This document shows positions 8,156-16,664 of a stretch of DNA of 54,386 nt, piece by piece. This stretch comes from Bradyrhizobium sp. S69. Its GTDB lineage: Bacteria; Pseudomonadota; Alphaproteobacteria; Rhizobiales; Xanthobacteraceae. A program made the position numbers and the translations under genes. The notes under the pieces were generated by a model, which had not been told where the DNA came from, did no database searches, and was given only the letters and a program-made list of their open reading frames with translations. Position 1 is the stretch's first letter. Each line of letters starts with the position of its first letter. Where the stretch lies: positions 460,176 to 514,561 of the forward strand of contig NZ_LMUK01000043.1 of the NCBI RefSeq assembly GCF_009766005.1, in the 5' to 3' direction.

Positions 8156-11100
8156 CTACGGATTGGCGATCGGCGGGGTCAGCACCAGTGGCGGCCGCGG
8201 CTTGGGTGCTGGCCGCAGCACACTGGGCGCGGGGCGAACCTCGATCGGCGGCGGCAGCGGGGCGACTTGCTGGCTCACCACCGGCGGAGCGGGACTGGCA
8301 GGCGCCAGCGGACGAGGTGCAACGACCCGCGGCTTCAACGGAATGCGGCGCGGATCGCGGCCGGGCACTGGCGCCTCGGAAAGCGGACGATCGGACGGGG
8401 TCGCGAGCGGCGGCGCGATCGCAGGCAATGGCAGCGCGGGCGGCGGAACAGATGCCGGCACCGCTTGCGGCGGCTCTCCGCGTTCGATCGAATCCAGCCG
8501 CCTTGTTTCGCGATCGATCGCCCTCACCGCGAGCCAGGAAGACAGCGCCGAGACATCGACGCTGCGATCGAGCCGGTCGGGCGAGCCCACATCGAACAAC
8601 TGAATTTCCGGACGGCCGGTTGAGGATTCATTCGTGCTCAGGGAAATCGCCGCGCGAATATCGGCTTGATCGGCCGGAATATCGTAGCCGCCGGATATCA
8701 CGGCGCGCGCCCCGCCGCCGTCGAGCGTGGTCGCGGCCACGCGAAGCCGGCCGTCCCGGATCGTGAATGGAATTTGCGCCGAGGTCACCAGCAACGCACC
8801 CGCCGACAACACGGGATCGACGAGCTGCCGCAGCCGGGCATCGTCGGTCGCCTGGCCCTGATCACTGGCGTGGATCGCGATCTCGAAGGCGCGCGGATCG
8901 AGCCCCGAGATCGCAGCCGCGTCCAGCGTCACGGTGCCGTTTCCGGACATCGCGCCCATCAGCGCCGAAGCGCTTCGGCCCTGCGCGGCCAAGGTCATTT
9001 GCAGCGACGCGCGTCCCGCCGGCATCGTCAGGCCGCGATAATGCAACGCGGCGCCGTCGACGCCCTTCAGTTGCACATTGGCGTTCAGCGCGACGCCGTT
9101 GGCGCCGGGTTTCGCGTCGATGCTGGCGACCGCCTCGCCGCCGCCGATGCTACCCTTGATGCTGTCGAAGTTCAGCGATTGGCCGTCGCTCTTGACCGTG
9201 CCGCTAACCGGACGTAACTCGCTGCCGCCCGGCAAGATGCCGCGCAACGCCTGAAATGCGATATGGCCGCGCCAGCCTTTCAGCAATCCGGAACCGAGCG
9301 GCTCGGTGGCATCGCGACCGGCGCTGCCGACCGCGAGCGCAAACGCCGGCGCGAGGTCGAGCGCATCGAGGCCGAGTTCGCCTTCGATGCTCTTGTCATC
9401 GCCGGCCTTGTCGCTGCCGAGGTTGACGGTCATGTGGCCGCGCAGCCGCGAACCCACCAATGCGCCGTCGATGTCGCCGAGCGTCAATTTGTTGCCGGCC
9501 AATGCGACCCGCGACGATAGGCTGATGTTCTGCGCCAGCGCTTCCGACGGTTTGAGGTCGAACAGCGGCGCGAGATTCATGCTGCGCACCTTCAAATTGA
9601 CATTTGCCTTGGTCTCCTGCGCCCATGGTTCGGCGGAGCCATCTGCTTCGGCGTCGAGGCCGGTGCCCGACAGCTTGGCCTTCAGCCGCAGCGGCTCACT
9701 CCAAACGCCCGTCACCGAGCCGTGAAATTGCGCCGGCATATCGGCGGCCGTGATCGCGCGATCGAGCCCCAACAGCGCCAGCAGCGAACCCGCCCGCGGC
9801 GACGACAGGTTGGTTTCCAGGCTGAGCTGGCTACGCCGCATCTTGTCGACGTCCATCGCCTTGATCGCCGCGACGGCTGGGTTGGCCGTGATCGTGACGT
9901 TGCCGGTCAATTGCGGCGCGTCGAGATCGAGAACGGCGTGCGCGCTGGCGCGATCGGCGTGGCCGGGATCCTTGTCGACATCGATCGCAAGCTTGAGGTG
10001 CGCGGGACCTGGAGCCGCCCCCAGCGCATTGAGCCGCGTCGCGAGCGTCGGCGCCAGGGGAGCGATCACGCCGGAGAATGCGGCTGTGATCTTGTCCAGC
10101 GAGGCCGCGGTTGAATTCAGCGCCAGCTTTCCGGTGGCGCTGGCGCGGTCGAAACTCCCCGCCCCTTCCAGCATCACATTGCCGGCATCGCCGATCTTCA
10201 GTTGATCGAGCGTGATCGACTTCGGACCATAGCCCAGCTTCGCCGTGAAGGGATGCAGATCCTGGCCGGTCGATATCGCGTGGCCGAAATCGAGCGAGAC
10301 CAGCGCCTCATCGGGCCATTCGCCCTGCGGTCCGGCCAGCGAACGCGCAAAGGCGATTGCCGCATCGAGGTCGAGGCGATCGGCCTTCAGCTCCGCATCG
10401 AACCGCGAACCGCCCTTAGCGGATGGCGTCGCGAACGCGATCCGCCCCGAGACGGCGCCGCCGTCGATCTCGGCCTGCATCGCATCGAGCGCAACCCGAT
10501 CGGCGGCGATGCTGACATCGCCGTGCAGGTGCAGCTGCTTCTGGTTACGCAAGGTGATCTCGCTGCGGCCCTGCAACCACGCCGTCAGCGCATCCGGATC
10601 GGACGAATTGACGTCGAGCGCGCCCTTCAGGCCGCCGGCTTGCGCATGGCTGCCGCTGAGGGAGACCTGGGTCGCGCCAGGCGCGCGAAAATCCAGCCGG
10701 TCGACGGTCCAGGAGCCGGCATCGGCGTGCAGCGCCGCCGCCAGATTCTGCAGGGGACGTCCCCCCAGCATGATCTGCTCGGAACTCAGTTCGATTTTCA
10801 CCGGAATCGGAAGCTGCGGAAGCGCGGCTATCAGCGCGCGCAGCCCCGGCAGCAATCGGATCGGCTCGGCGGTTTTGTCCTTCGCATTGTTCTTGTCGCT
10901 GTTCTTATCAGTGTCCTTCTCCCTGGCGACAAACCTGTCGGCGTCGAGCTGCCGCGCCGAGAGCACGGCGTGAAGCAGCGGCCTGGCGCCGAAGCTCGCA
11001 TCCGCAAGGCCTGCAAATTTCAACGCGCGCTCTTCGACGCCGTAGCCGGCCTCGACCTGCTCGAACTGCGCGCCGGACGGATCGGCCTTGATCTTGGCGG

Positions 11101-11893
11101 TGATCTTCCAGGGCGTCTGGCTGTCGCCGCCCGAGTTGGCTTTTGCAGTTTCCTTGCCAGCCTCCTTGGCCGGCGTGGCCAGCATCAGCGCGCCCTCGAA
11201 GCGCGGGGCGCGCGCCTGGAAGGAGAGCACGCCTTCGAGATCGACGGCCAAAGCGCGCGCGCCGGGATCGATATTGAGATGAACGCGGGTGCCGCTGCCG
11301 TCGGTGCTGTCGCCGGACGACACCCGAAACGGATAGCGCGTGCCCGACACCGTGACGTCGCCGTCGCCGCGCACCGCCCCGGCCAGCGAGCGCACGTCTC
11401 CGCTGAAGACGATATCGTTCAACTCGAGGGTGCCGTGGCTTGCGGCATCATGCAGCGCGATGCGGCCGGTCAGGTTCAGGCGGTCGATCGCCAGCGAACC
11501 CAGATTGAAGTTGCCGTTGGTGGCCGGCCAGTCGATCCGGCCCTGGCGATCGAGACCGAGATCGAGCCCCAGGCCGTTGATCGTGAGCTCAGTCGCGCGC
11601 CATTCGCCGCGCATCAGCGAACCCAGGCTGAATTCGACGTCAAGCTTGTCGGCACGCACCTTGCCGAGATCATTGGCTCCGCCGACCACCACCTGGCGCA
11701 GTTGCAGCGAGGGCGCCGGCAACAGGCGTGCGTCGAGCTTGCCGCCGACCCGCACCGGCGCGCCAATCACCCGCGAGGCCTCAGCCTCGAACTGCGGCCG
11801 GAACTGATTCCAGTCGATGAAATACGGCCCGACCAGCGCGCCCACCAGCGCAATGATCAAGGCAATCGCCAAGCCGAGCAGCGTCGTCTGCAC
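8156..11893 (-). CDS. AsmA family protein (large, membrane-anchored)
   Basis: About 1245 residues. I prefer the GTG start at 11893 because GGGGAGA sits five bases before it; ATG 11911 would add six residues and lacks such a site. One N-terminal transmembrane helix (TTLLGLAIALIIALVGALVG) anchors a very long, beta-rich, Asp/Gly/Ala/Leu-rich domain. The AsmA hallmark lies just after the anchor: YFIDWNQFRPQFEAEASRVIGAPV, followed by GKLDARLLPAPSLQLRQV. AsmA-like proteins are thought to bridge the inner and outer membranes and move phospholipid. The last roughly 110 residues are Pro-rich and disordered (many PAP, PPA and APP), unusual for the family core. The gene stands alone. Function in this organism is inferred only from the family. 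Confidence 0.85.
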   Translation of the reverse strand: MQTTLLGLAIALIIALVGALVGPYFIDWNQFRPQFEAEASRVIGAPVRVGGKLDARLLPAPSLQLRQVVVGGANDLGKVRADKLDVEFSLGSLMRGEWRATELTINGLGLDLGLDRQGRIDWPATNGNFNLGSLAIDRLNLTGRIALHDAASHGTLELNDIVFSGDVRSLAGAVRGDGDVTVSGTRYPFRVSSGDSTDGSGTRVHLNIDPGARALAVDLEGVLSFQARAPRFEGALMLATPAKEAGKETAKANSGGDSQTPWKITAKIKADPSGAQFEQVEAGYGVEERALKFAGLADASFGARPLLHAVLSARQLDADRFVAREKDTDKNSDKNNAKDKTAEPIRLLPGLRALIAALPQLPIPVKIELSSEQIMLGGRPLQNLAAALHADAGSWTVDRLDFRAPGATQVSLSGSHAQAGGLKGALDVNSSDPDALTAWLQGRSEITLRNQKQLHLHGDVSIAADRVALDAMQAEIDGGAVSGRIAFATPSAKGGSRFDAELKADRLDLDAAIAFARSLAGPQGEWPDEALVSLDFGHAISTGQDLHPFTAKLGYGPKSITLDQLKIGDAGNVMLEGAGSFDRASATGKLALNSTAASLDKITAAFSGVIAPLAPTLATRLNALGAAPGPAHLKLAIDVDKDPGHADRASAHAVLDLDAPQLTGNVTITANPAVAAIKAMDVDKMRRSQLSLETNLSSPRAGSLLALLGLDRAITAADMPAQFHGSVTGVWSEPLRLKAKLSGTGLDAEADGSAEPWAQETKANVNLKVRSMNLAPLFDLKPSEALAQNISLSSRVALAGNKLTLGDIDGALVGSRLRGHMTVNLGSDKAGDDKSIEGELGLDALDLAPAFALAVGSAGRDATEPLGSGLLKGWRGHIAFQALRGILPGGSELRPVSGTVKSDGQSLNFDSIKGSIGGGEAVASIDAKPGANGVALNANVQLKGVDGAALHYRGLTMPAGRASLQMTLAAQGRSASALMGAMSGNGTVTLDAAAISGLDPRAFEIAIHASDQGQATDDARLRQLVDPVLSAGALLVTSAQIPFTIRDGRLRVAATTLDGGGARAVISGGYDIPADQADIRAAISLSTNESSTGRPEIQLFDVGSPDRLDRSVDVSALSSWLAVRAIDRETRRLDSIERGEPPQAVPASVPPPALPLPAIAPPLATPSDRPLSEAPVPGRDPRRIPLKPRVVAPRPLAPASPAPPVVSQQVAPLPPPIEVRPAPSVLRPAPKPRPPLVLTPPIANP

Positions 11894-12005
11894 GGTGTCT
11901 CCCCGAACCATCCATCGGCGGCGTCAAAATCAACGCCGGAGCAGCGCCATATATAGAGCCAAGTGTGGCGAAGTCACAGCGCGCCGGAAAGACCAATCGA
12001 CGCTG

Positions 12006-13238
12006 TCACCAGCTGGCGGGCAGCTCCTTGAGACCGCGCAGCACGAAGGTCGGCCGCCATTGCGGGTTTTCGGCGTCATCCAGCCGCAGATCCGGCAGCC
12101 GGCGCAGCAGGCTCGCGATGGCGATTTCCGCCTCGATGCGGGCGAGCTGGGCGCCGAGACAGAAATGGATACCGCCGCCAAAGGACAGCGGCCTCACATT
12201 CGGCCGGGTGATATCGAGGCTGCCGGGCCGGTCCGGATAGACCGCCGGATCATGGTTGGCCGACCCCAGCAGGCACAGCACGTTTTCGCCCTTTGGAATC
12301 CGCTTGCCGCCGAGGTCCTCGATATCTTCCAGCGCCACCCGGCCGGTCAACTGCACCGAGGAATCGTAGCGCAGGAACTCCTCGATCGCGTTGGTGATCA
12401 GGCCGGGATTGGCCTTCAGCAAAGCCAGCTGATCGGGATTGCGATGCAGGGCCAACAGGCCGTTGCCGATCAGATTGACGGTCGTCTCATGGCCGGCGCC
12501 GAACAAAAGGATGATGTTGGCGGTGAGTTCTTCATTGGAGAGCTTGCTGCCGTCCTCCTCGGCCTGGACCAATTGCGTGATCAGATCGTCGCCGGGCTGC
12601 TTGCGCCGCAGATCGAATAATTGCTGGAAATACATCGCGGCCATCAGGTTGCCAGCGTTGCCTTTCGCGATTTCCTCAGGCGACAGCGGCACCGGGTCCA
12701 ACAGGCGTCCGCCATCGCGCGAGCCGGTATAAAACAGCTCGCGTTGCTCCTCGGGTATTCCGAGCATGTCGCAGATGATGGTGACCGGCAGGCGGAACGC
12801 AAAATCCTCGATCAGGTCCATGCGGCCCTGCGGGATGATCCGATCGAGCGTTTCGTCGACGACCTGCTGGATGCGGGGGCGCATGTCCTCGACCCGGCGC
12901 GCGGTGAACGCTTTCACCACCAGCCCGCGCAAACGGGCGTGGTCCGGCGGATCCTTTTGCAGCATCCAGTGGCTCATGCTGCGAAACACCGGCTCTTCCA
13001 GGCTCTTGGGGCCGTAGCGCCGGATCGTGCGCTCGGCAAAGTCCTTGCCGAAGCGCTTGTCGCGCAGCGCCAGGCTGACCTCGGCGTGGCGGCTCGCAAC
13101 GAACGAACCGAACGCGGTCTGATGCATCGGATCGGTGGCGCGCAGCCGCGCGTAATGCGGATAGGGATCGCGAATGAATTCCGGCGCCAGCGGGTTGAAA
13201 AGCGGCCCGGTCGTCGCAGCCTGAACATGCTCGTTCAT
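12006..13238 (-). CDS. cytochrome P450 (bacterial class I type)
   Basis: The product is a 410-residue soluble P450. The heme-ligand loop FGGGIHFCLGAQLAR places the axial cysteine near residue 360. The I-helix oxygen-activation motif AGHETT and the K-helix ExxR (EFLR) are intact, so it should be catalytically competent. The start is ATG 13238, preceded by GGGAGGTC; an upstream in-frame start is less likely. It has no fused reductase and no ferredoxin gene beside it. It is transcribed divergently from a TetR-type regulator, with a strong inverted repeat between them, so substrate-responsive repression is likely. The substrate is unknown. Confidence 0.92.
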   Translation of the reverse strand: MNEHVQAATTGPLFNPLAPEFIRDPYPHYARLRATDPMHQTAFGSFVASRHAEVSLALRDKRFGKDFAERTIRRYGPKSLEEPVFRSMSHWMLQKDPPDHARLRGLVVKAFTARRVEDMRPRIQQVVDETLDRIIPQGRMDLIEDFAFRLPVTIICDMLGIPEEQRELFYTGSRDGGRLLDPVPLSPEEIAKGNAGNLMAAMYFQQLFDLRRKQPGDDLITQLVQAEEDGSKLSNEELTANIILLFGAGHETTVNLIGNGLLALHRNPDQLALLKANPGLITNAIEEFLRYDSSVQLTGRVALEDIEDLGGKRIPKGENVLCLLGSANHDPAVYPDRPGSLDITRPNVRPLSFGGGIHFCLGAQLARIEAEIAIASLLRRLPDLRLDDAENPQWRPTFVLRGLKELPASW

Positions 13239-13303
13239 GGTGACCTCCCTGTGTTGCCACGCTTGTCTGCATCTTGAGCGCACCGGGCGCAGTCACCCGG
13301 CAT

Positions 13304-13335
13304 TGCAACTCGATACACTATTGTATTGAGTTGCA
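13304..13335. promoter_or_regulatory. inverted-repeat operator between P450 and TetR genes
   Basis: The two 14-base arms TGCAACTCGATACA (13304-13317) and TGTATTGAGTTGCA (13322-13335) are complementary at 13 of 14 positions around a CTAT spacer. The site lies 20 bases before the TetR start and about 65 bases before the P450 start. Size and position fit a TetR dimer site that represses both genes. It is the only such element in this spacer. Confidence 0.7.
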
Positions 13336-13355
13336 TTCTGACCTAAAATCCGCCG

Positions 13356-13967
13356 ATGTCAAGAGTCCGAACCAGACCGACCCGGGACGATACCCGCGAC
13401 AAGCTGTTCGAGGCGGCGGCGCGCGTGTTCGAGGAACAGGGCATCGGCGGCGTCAGCATCGAAGCGATCGCGGCGGCGGCCGGTTTTAGCCGCGGCGCGT
13501 TTTATTCGAACTTCAAGAGCAAGGACGAACTGATCATCGCCATGATCGAGGATCACGTCGAGCGGTCGATTCGACGCAATCTCGATCTGCTCGCCACACA
13601 CGACAACCTCGCCGATTACATCGATGCGCTGAAGAGCATGGACCGCAGCCGGCAGGACCCGCTGGCGCGTTCCCCGCTGTTGCACATGGAGATGATCCTT
13701 TTTGTGGCGCGCGCCGAAAAGCGCCGGCCCGAACTTGCCCAGCGGCTGCGCGCGCGACGACAACTGATCGCCGATATCGTCGAAACCGCATCGAGAAACT
13801 CCGGGAAGAACGGTTCGCCGAACCCGGCCTGGACCGGCGCGATCGTGCTGGCGCTCGAGGACGGCTTTCGCCTGCACCGCCTGATCGATCCCGAGACCAC
13901 GCCGGCCGACAGCTTCCTGCGCGCGATCGGCGATTTGCAGAAAGCCCTGGGAGCCTCATCCGCCTGA
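13356..13967 (+). CDS. TetR/AcrR family transcriptional regulator
   Basis: The 203-residue protein has a canonical N-terminal TetR helix-turn-helix: an AAARVFEEQGIGGVSIEAIAA helix pair, then GFSRGAFYSNFKSKDELI, within residues 10-60. The remaining helical region is a ligand-binding and dimerisation domain of a type that cannot be assigned. The ATG at 13356 directly follows the inverted-repeat operator. Divergence from the cytochrome P450 gene suggests it represses that gene and itself until a P450 substrate, or a related lipid or aromatic ligand, binds. No clear Shine-Dalgarno is present, so the transcript may be nearly leaderless. Confidence 0.9.
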   Translation: MSRVRTRPTRDDTRDKLFEAAARVFEEQGIGGVSIEAIAAAAGFSRGAFYSNFKSKDELIIAMIEDHVERSIRRNLDLLATHDNLADYIDALKSMDRSRQDPLARSPLLHMEMILFVARAEKRRPELAQRLRARRQLIADIVETASRNSGKNGSPNPAWTGAIVLALEDGFRLHRLIDPETTPADSFLRAIGDLQKALGASSA

Positions 13968-13993
13968 CGCAGGCTTCCTGCAATGACGCGGAC

Positions 13994-14087
13994 TCATGAG
14001 CACGCAGCCAACGGCTGGATCGTGAACACATCGATCAAATTGTCACGGCCTTTGATGAAATAGGTCCGCAAGCCTTTTTCCTCTTCT
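13994..14087 (-). pseudogene. possible 3' remnant of an adenylate-cyclase-like gene
   Basis: The minus strand encodes EEEKGLRTYFIKGRDN followed by LIDVFTIQPLAACS and a stop. The KGxxRTYFIKGR stretch resembles the end of class III nucleotide cyclase domains, where a KGKGxxxTYxLxGR segment is usual. Nothing upstream in this frame is cyclase-like, so at most it is a remnant. The rest of the 332-bp gap up to 14299 shows no gene that I can support. Confidence 0.25.
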
Positions 14088-14299
14088 CCAACCGGAAGAG
14101 GCGCGATTGAACGACCAACGAATATTCTTATGCGTCTTCCTGTGAGCTGGATCACTGCAGCGTCGCACAACGTGCAGTAGTGTCGAAACAAGCGGGATCG
14201 CCGCCGGCGACCTCCCGCGACAACGGCTGGCGCTACGACTTGTTCGCGGCATCCAGTCTCCAAAAGGAGAAATGCACTCTCACACACGGAGAAAACGCT

Positions 14300-14854
14300 A
14301 TGACCAATATTTGGATTCGTTCCGCGACTTCCCCAAATGCACACCTGCGCATCGACAGCTCCAAGGTGACGGGCTTCAACGGGGCCGGAAGCGGCACCGT
14401 CAACTGTCAGTATTACGGACCAGGAAGCGAGCCACAAAATCAGGCCGGCAACGACGAAGTTTTTTTACTCGTCCCAACGGCTGACGGCACAGCCTTCGCG
14501 ATTCGTTCGACCGTTTCTGCACATGCATATCTGCGCATGGACGGCTCGCGGGTCACTCAGTTCAACGGCGGGGGAAGTGGCACCGTCAACTGCCAATATT
14601 ACGCTCAGGGAACCCAGCCGCAGGTCGCGGCCGGAAACGATGAAGTTTTTCACTTGGTTCCCATACCCGACAGTCCTGCCTTTGCGATCCGCTCCATAAG
14701 CTACCCAAACGCCTATTTGCGTTTGGCCGGTGACGAGGTCACCGCGTTCAGGGGGAGTGGCAGCGGCGCCGTCAACTGCCAGTATTATGCTCCGGGGACC
14801 CAACCCCAATGGGCGGCCGGAAATGATGAGGCTTTCTACATTTCTGCCGTTTGA
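14300..14854 (+). CDS. protein of three 62-residue repeats, candidate beta-trefoil lectin-like fold
   Basis: The 184-residue protein starts at ATG 14300 after an ACGGAG ribosome site. It is built almost entirely of three near-identical repeats of exactly 62 residues (IRS at 6, 68 and 130; NCQYY at 35, 97 and 159). Each runs IRS, NAYLR, a short loop, VTxFNGxGSGTVNCQYY, GxxPQ and AGNDEVFxLVP. Three-fold beta-strand repeats with conserved aromatic and Gly loops suggest a beta-trefoil, like lectins or fascin-type domains. I do not recognise a named family. There is no signal peptide or membrane segment. Each repeat has one cysteine. By eye the base composition is less GC-rich than its neighbours, a possible sign of transfer. 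Confidence 0.8.
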   Translation: MTNIWIRSATSPNAHLRIDSSKVTGFNGAGSGTVNCQYYGPGSEPQNQAGNDEVFLLVPTADGTAFAIRSTVSAHAYLRMDGSRVTQFNGGGSGTVNCQYYAQGTQPQVAAGNDEVFHLVPIPDSPAFAIRSISYPNAYLRLAGDEVTAFRGSGSGAVNCQYYAPGTQPQWAAGNDEAFYISAV

Positions 14855-14900
14855 GACTCTGATCAAGTTGAGGACGGCGAAAGCCCTCGATCTGACATGA

Positions 14901-14925
14901 CCGGCGTCGTTTCTGGCGACGCCGG
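14901..14925. terminator. hairpin terminator between convergent genes
   Basis: The 9-bp perfect stem CCGGCGTCG / CGACGCCGG with a TTTCTGG loop lies between the end of the repeat protein gene and the end of the MFS gene. It can act on both strands. No U-run is seen. Confidence 0.5.
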
Positions 14926-14952
14926 CGAGGCGATCGCGCGTGAGTCCGCACT

Positions 14953-16263
14953 CTAGCCGACGCCCGCGCCCTGCGCCTTGTGCAACTGGCCTGCGACCGC
15001 GCGGATCTTGCCCGGCGATGCCTGCCAGATTGCGATCGCGGACAGCACGCTGACGCCGATCCCGATCACAAAAGCCAGCGTATAGTTCCCCGATAGGTCG
15101 TGCAGCGCGCCGGTGACCCAGGGGCCGGCGGCGCCGCCGGCCAGCGCCGCCAGCATGATGGTGCCGAAGATGCTGCCGTAATGCTTGCCCTGAAAAATCT
15201 CCACCACCACCGCGCCCATGATCGAGGTGAGGCCGTAGCCGAGCGCGCCTTGCGTCAGCACCATGAGATAGACCAGCGGCAGCGTCGGAAAATATTTCAA
15301 CGCAACCAGTGCGGCAAAGCAGATGGCAAAGCCCACGCAGCTCGCAGCCCATATCCATTCGCGCCCGACCCGGTCGGACAGATGGCCGAGCGCGATCTGG
15401 CCCGGAATGCCGAGCAGACTGACCGCGCCCAGCGCCCACACCGCCACGTTCGGGCTGAAGCCGATGTCGAGAAGATATTTGGTCTGGTGCACCTGCACCG
15501 CGTACCAGATGTACAATCCGCAGAAATACGCCAGTGCGATCCACCAGAAGCGCGCGGTGCGAACGGCGCGGCTCAAGGTCCAGTCGATGCCGGCCCAGAC
15601 CGGATCGACGACATTCGAGACCGGCACGCTCGACGCCGACGGCGCCGCGTCACCATCCGGTTCGAGCCCGATGTCCTGCGGCCGCTTGCGCAGCAACAGG
15701 TTGATCGGCGCGAGCACCACCAGAACCAGAATGCCCATCGCGGTGCAGGCGGTTCGCCAGCCGGTTTGCTCGATCATGTGCTGCACCCACGGCAGCAGCG
15801 TGATCGAGCCGATGCCGACGCCGGCGAAGGCCAGTCCCATCGCAAGGCCGCGGCGACGGTTGAACCAGTTCGGCAGAAACAGCGATTGGCCGGAATAACC
15901 AAGGCAGATGCTGCCGGCGCCGACCAGCACGCCGATCGTCAAATACAGATGCCAGGGCTGCGTCGTCAGTGGCGCCAGCAACAAACCCGCCGCCATCAGC
16001 GCGACGCCGAGTTCCATCACCATGCGCGGCCCGAAGCGGTCCATCGCGCGGCCGATCAGCGGGCTGACCGCGGCCGAAACCAGAAAGCCGAACGAAAAGG
16101 CGCCGGCCGTGACACCGCGTTCCCATCCGAACTCGTCGATGATGGGCGGAAAGAACAGCGAAAACGAGGTGCGCGCGTTAACGCCGATCGCCATCGTGAC
16201 AAACGTCACGGCGATGATGATCCAGCCGTAAAAAAAGGGCAACCGCCGCATCAGATCACGCAT
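14953..16263 (-). CDS. MFS transporter, monocarboxylate/oxalate-formate antiporter-like
   Basis: The 436-residue protein has twelve predicted membrane helices in two halves of six, joined by a central hydrophilic loop (roughly residues 200-220). It begins with the FFYGWIIIAVTFVTMAIG helix typical of the oxalate/formate antiporter and monocarboxylate-porter branch of MFS, and has GRAMDRFGPR at the conserved 2-3 loop and NRRRGLAMGLAFAGVGIGS in helix 4-5. It likely moves a small organic acid across the inner membrane by proton symport or exchange. It stands alone, so the substrate cannot be deduced from context. Confidence 0.87.
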   Translation of the reverse strand: MRDLMRRLPFFYGWIIIAVTFVTMAIGVNARTSFSLFFPPIIDEFGWERGVTAGAFSFGFLVSAAVSPLIGRAMDRFGPRMVMELGVALMAAGLLLAPLTTQPWHLYLTIGVLVGAGSICLGYSGQSLFLPNWFNRRRGLAMGLAFAGVGIGSITLLPWVQHMIEQTGWRTACTAMGILVLVVLAPINLLLRKRPQDIGLEPDGDAAPSASSVPVSNVVDPVWAGIDWTLSRAVRTARFWWIALAYFCGLYIWYAVQVHQTKYLLDIGFSPNVAVWALGAVSLLGIPGQIALGHLSDRVGREWIWAASCVGFAICFAALVALKYFPTLPLVYLMVLTQGALGYGLTSIMGAVVVEIFQGKHYGSIFGTIMLAALAGGAAGPWVTGALHDLSGNYTLAFVIGIGVSVLSAIAIWQASPGKIRAVAGQLHKAQGAGVG

Positions 16264-16664
16264 CCCGGCGGCTTCCCGCGCCGCGATCGACGTGAATGCG
16301 CATCAAACGGATACATCGAGCGCGCTCCCCGGCATGCGGCGTTTATTCCCCCCTGAACCAAGCATATCACCTTCACGAATTTTCTACTTCGCAAGTGCAG
16401 CATAATGACATATTCTTGCTCCAATAGCCTCCCTTATCGTTGATTTGCCGCTCGGCTTATCAGAATCTTTTGCATCGTGATGGCTTGAAAAGCTTTCGGT
16501 TTTCCGATTGACGAACGCGTTATCCCGTCTCCCGTCGATGTGATTCGGTATCGAGAACAGATCGTTAAATCGTAAGGCCCAAAAATCCTAAGCCAGTGCG
16601 CCGGCTGTCGCGGTCGGGCGCATGCGAAGCTTGAGAACAAGAACAAGATCCAACGACAACCCGC
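16264..16664. other. 401-bp divergent intergenic region without recognisable gene
   Basis: The spacer between the divergent MFS and OpgC genes is visibly more AT-rich than the surrounding genes, as expected for two back-to-back promoters. I see no conserved coding frame, repeat or RNA structure that I can name. Confidence 0.6.

Noticed and set aside
10202..11956. A 584-codon open frame on the plus strand across the AsmA gene
   Set aside because: It is antisense to a gene with clear domain structure and has Arg/Gln/His-rich, low-complexity translation typical of shadow frames in GC-rich DNA.
14465..15544. A 359-codon minus-strand frame spanning the repeat protein and MFS genes
   Set aside because: It covers two real genes out of frame and changes character between them, so it is a shadow.
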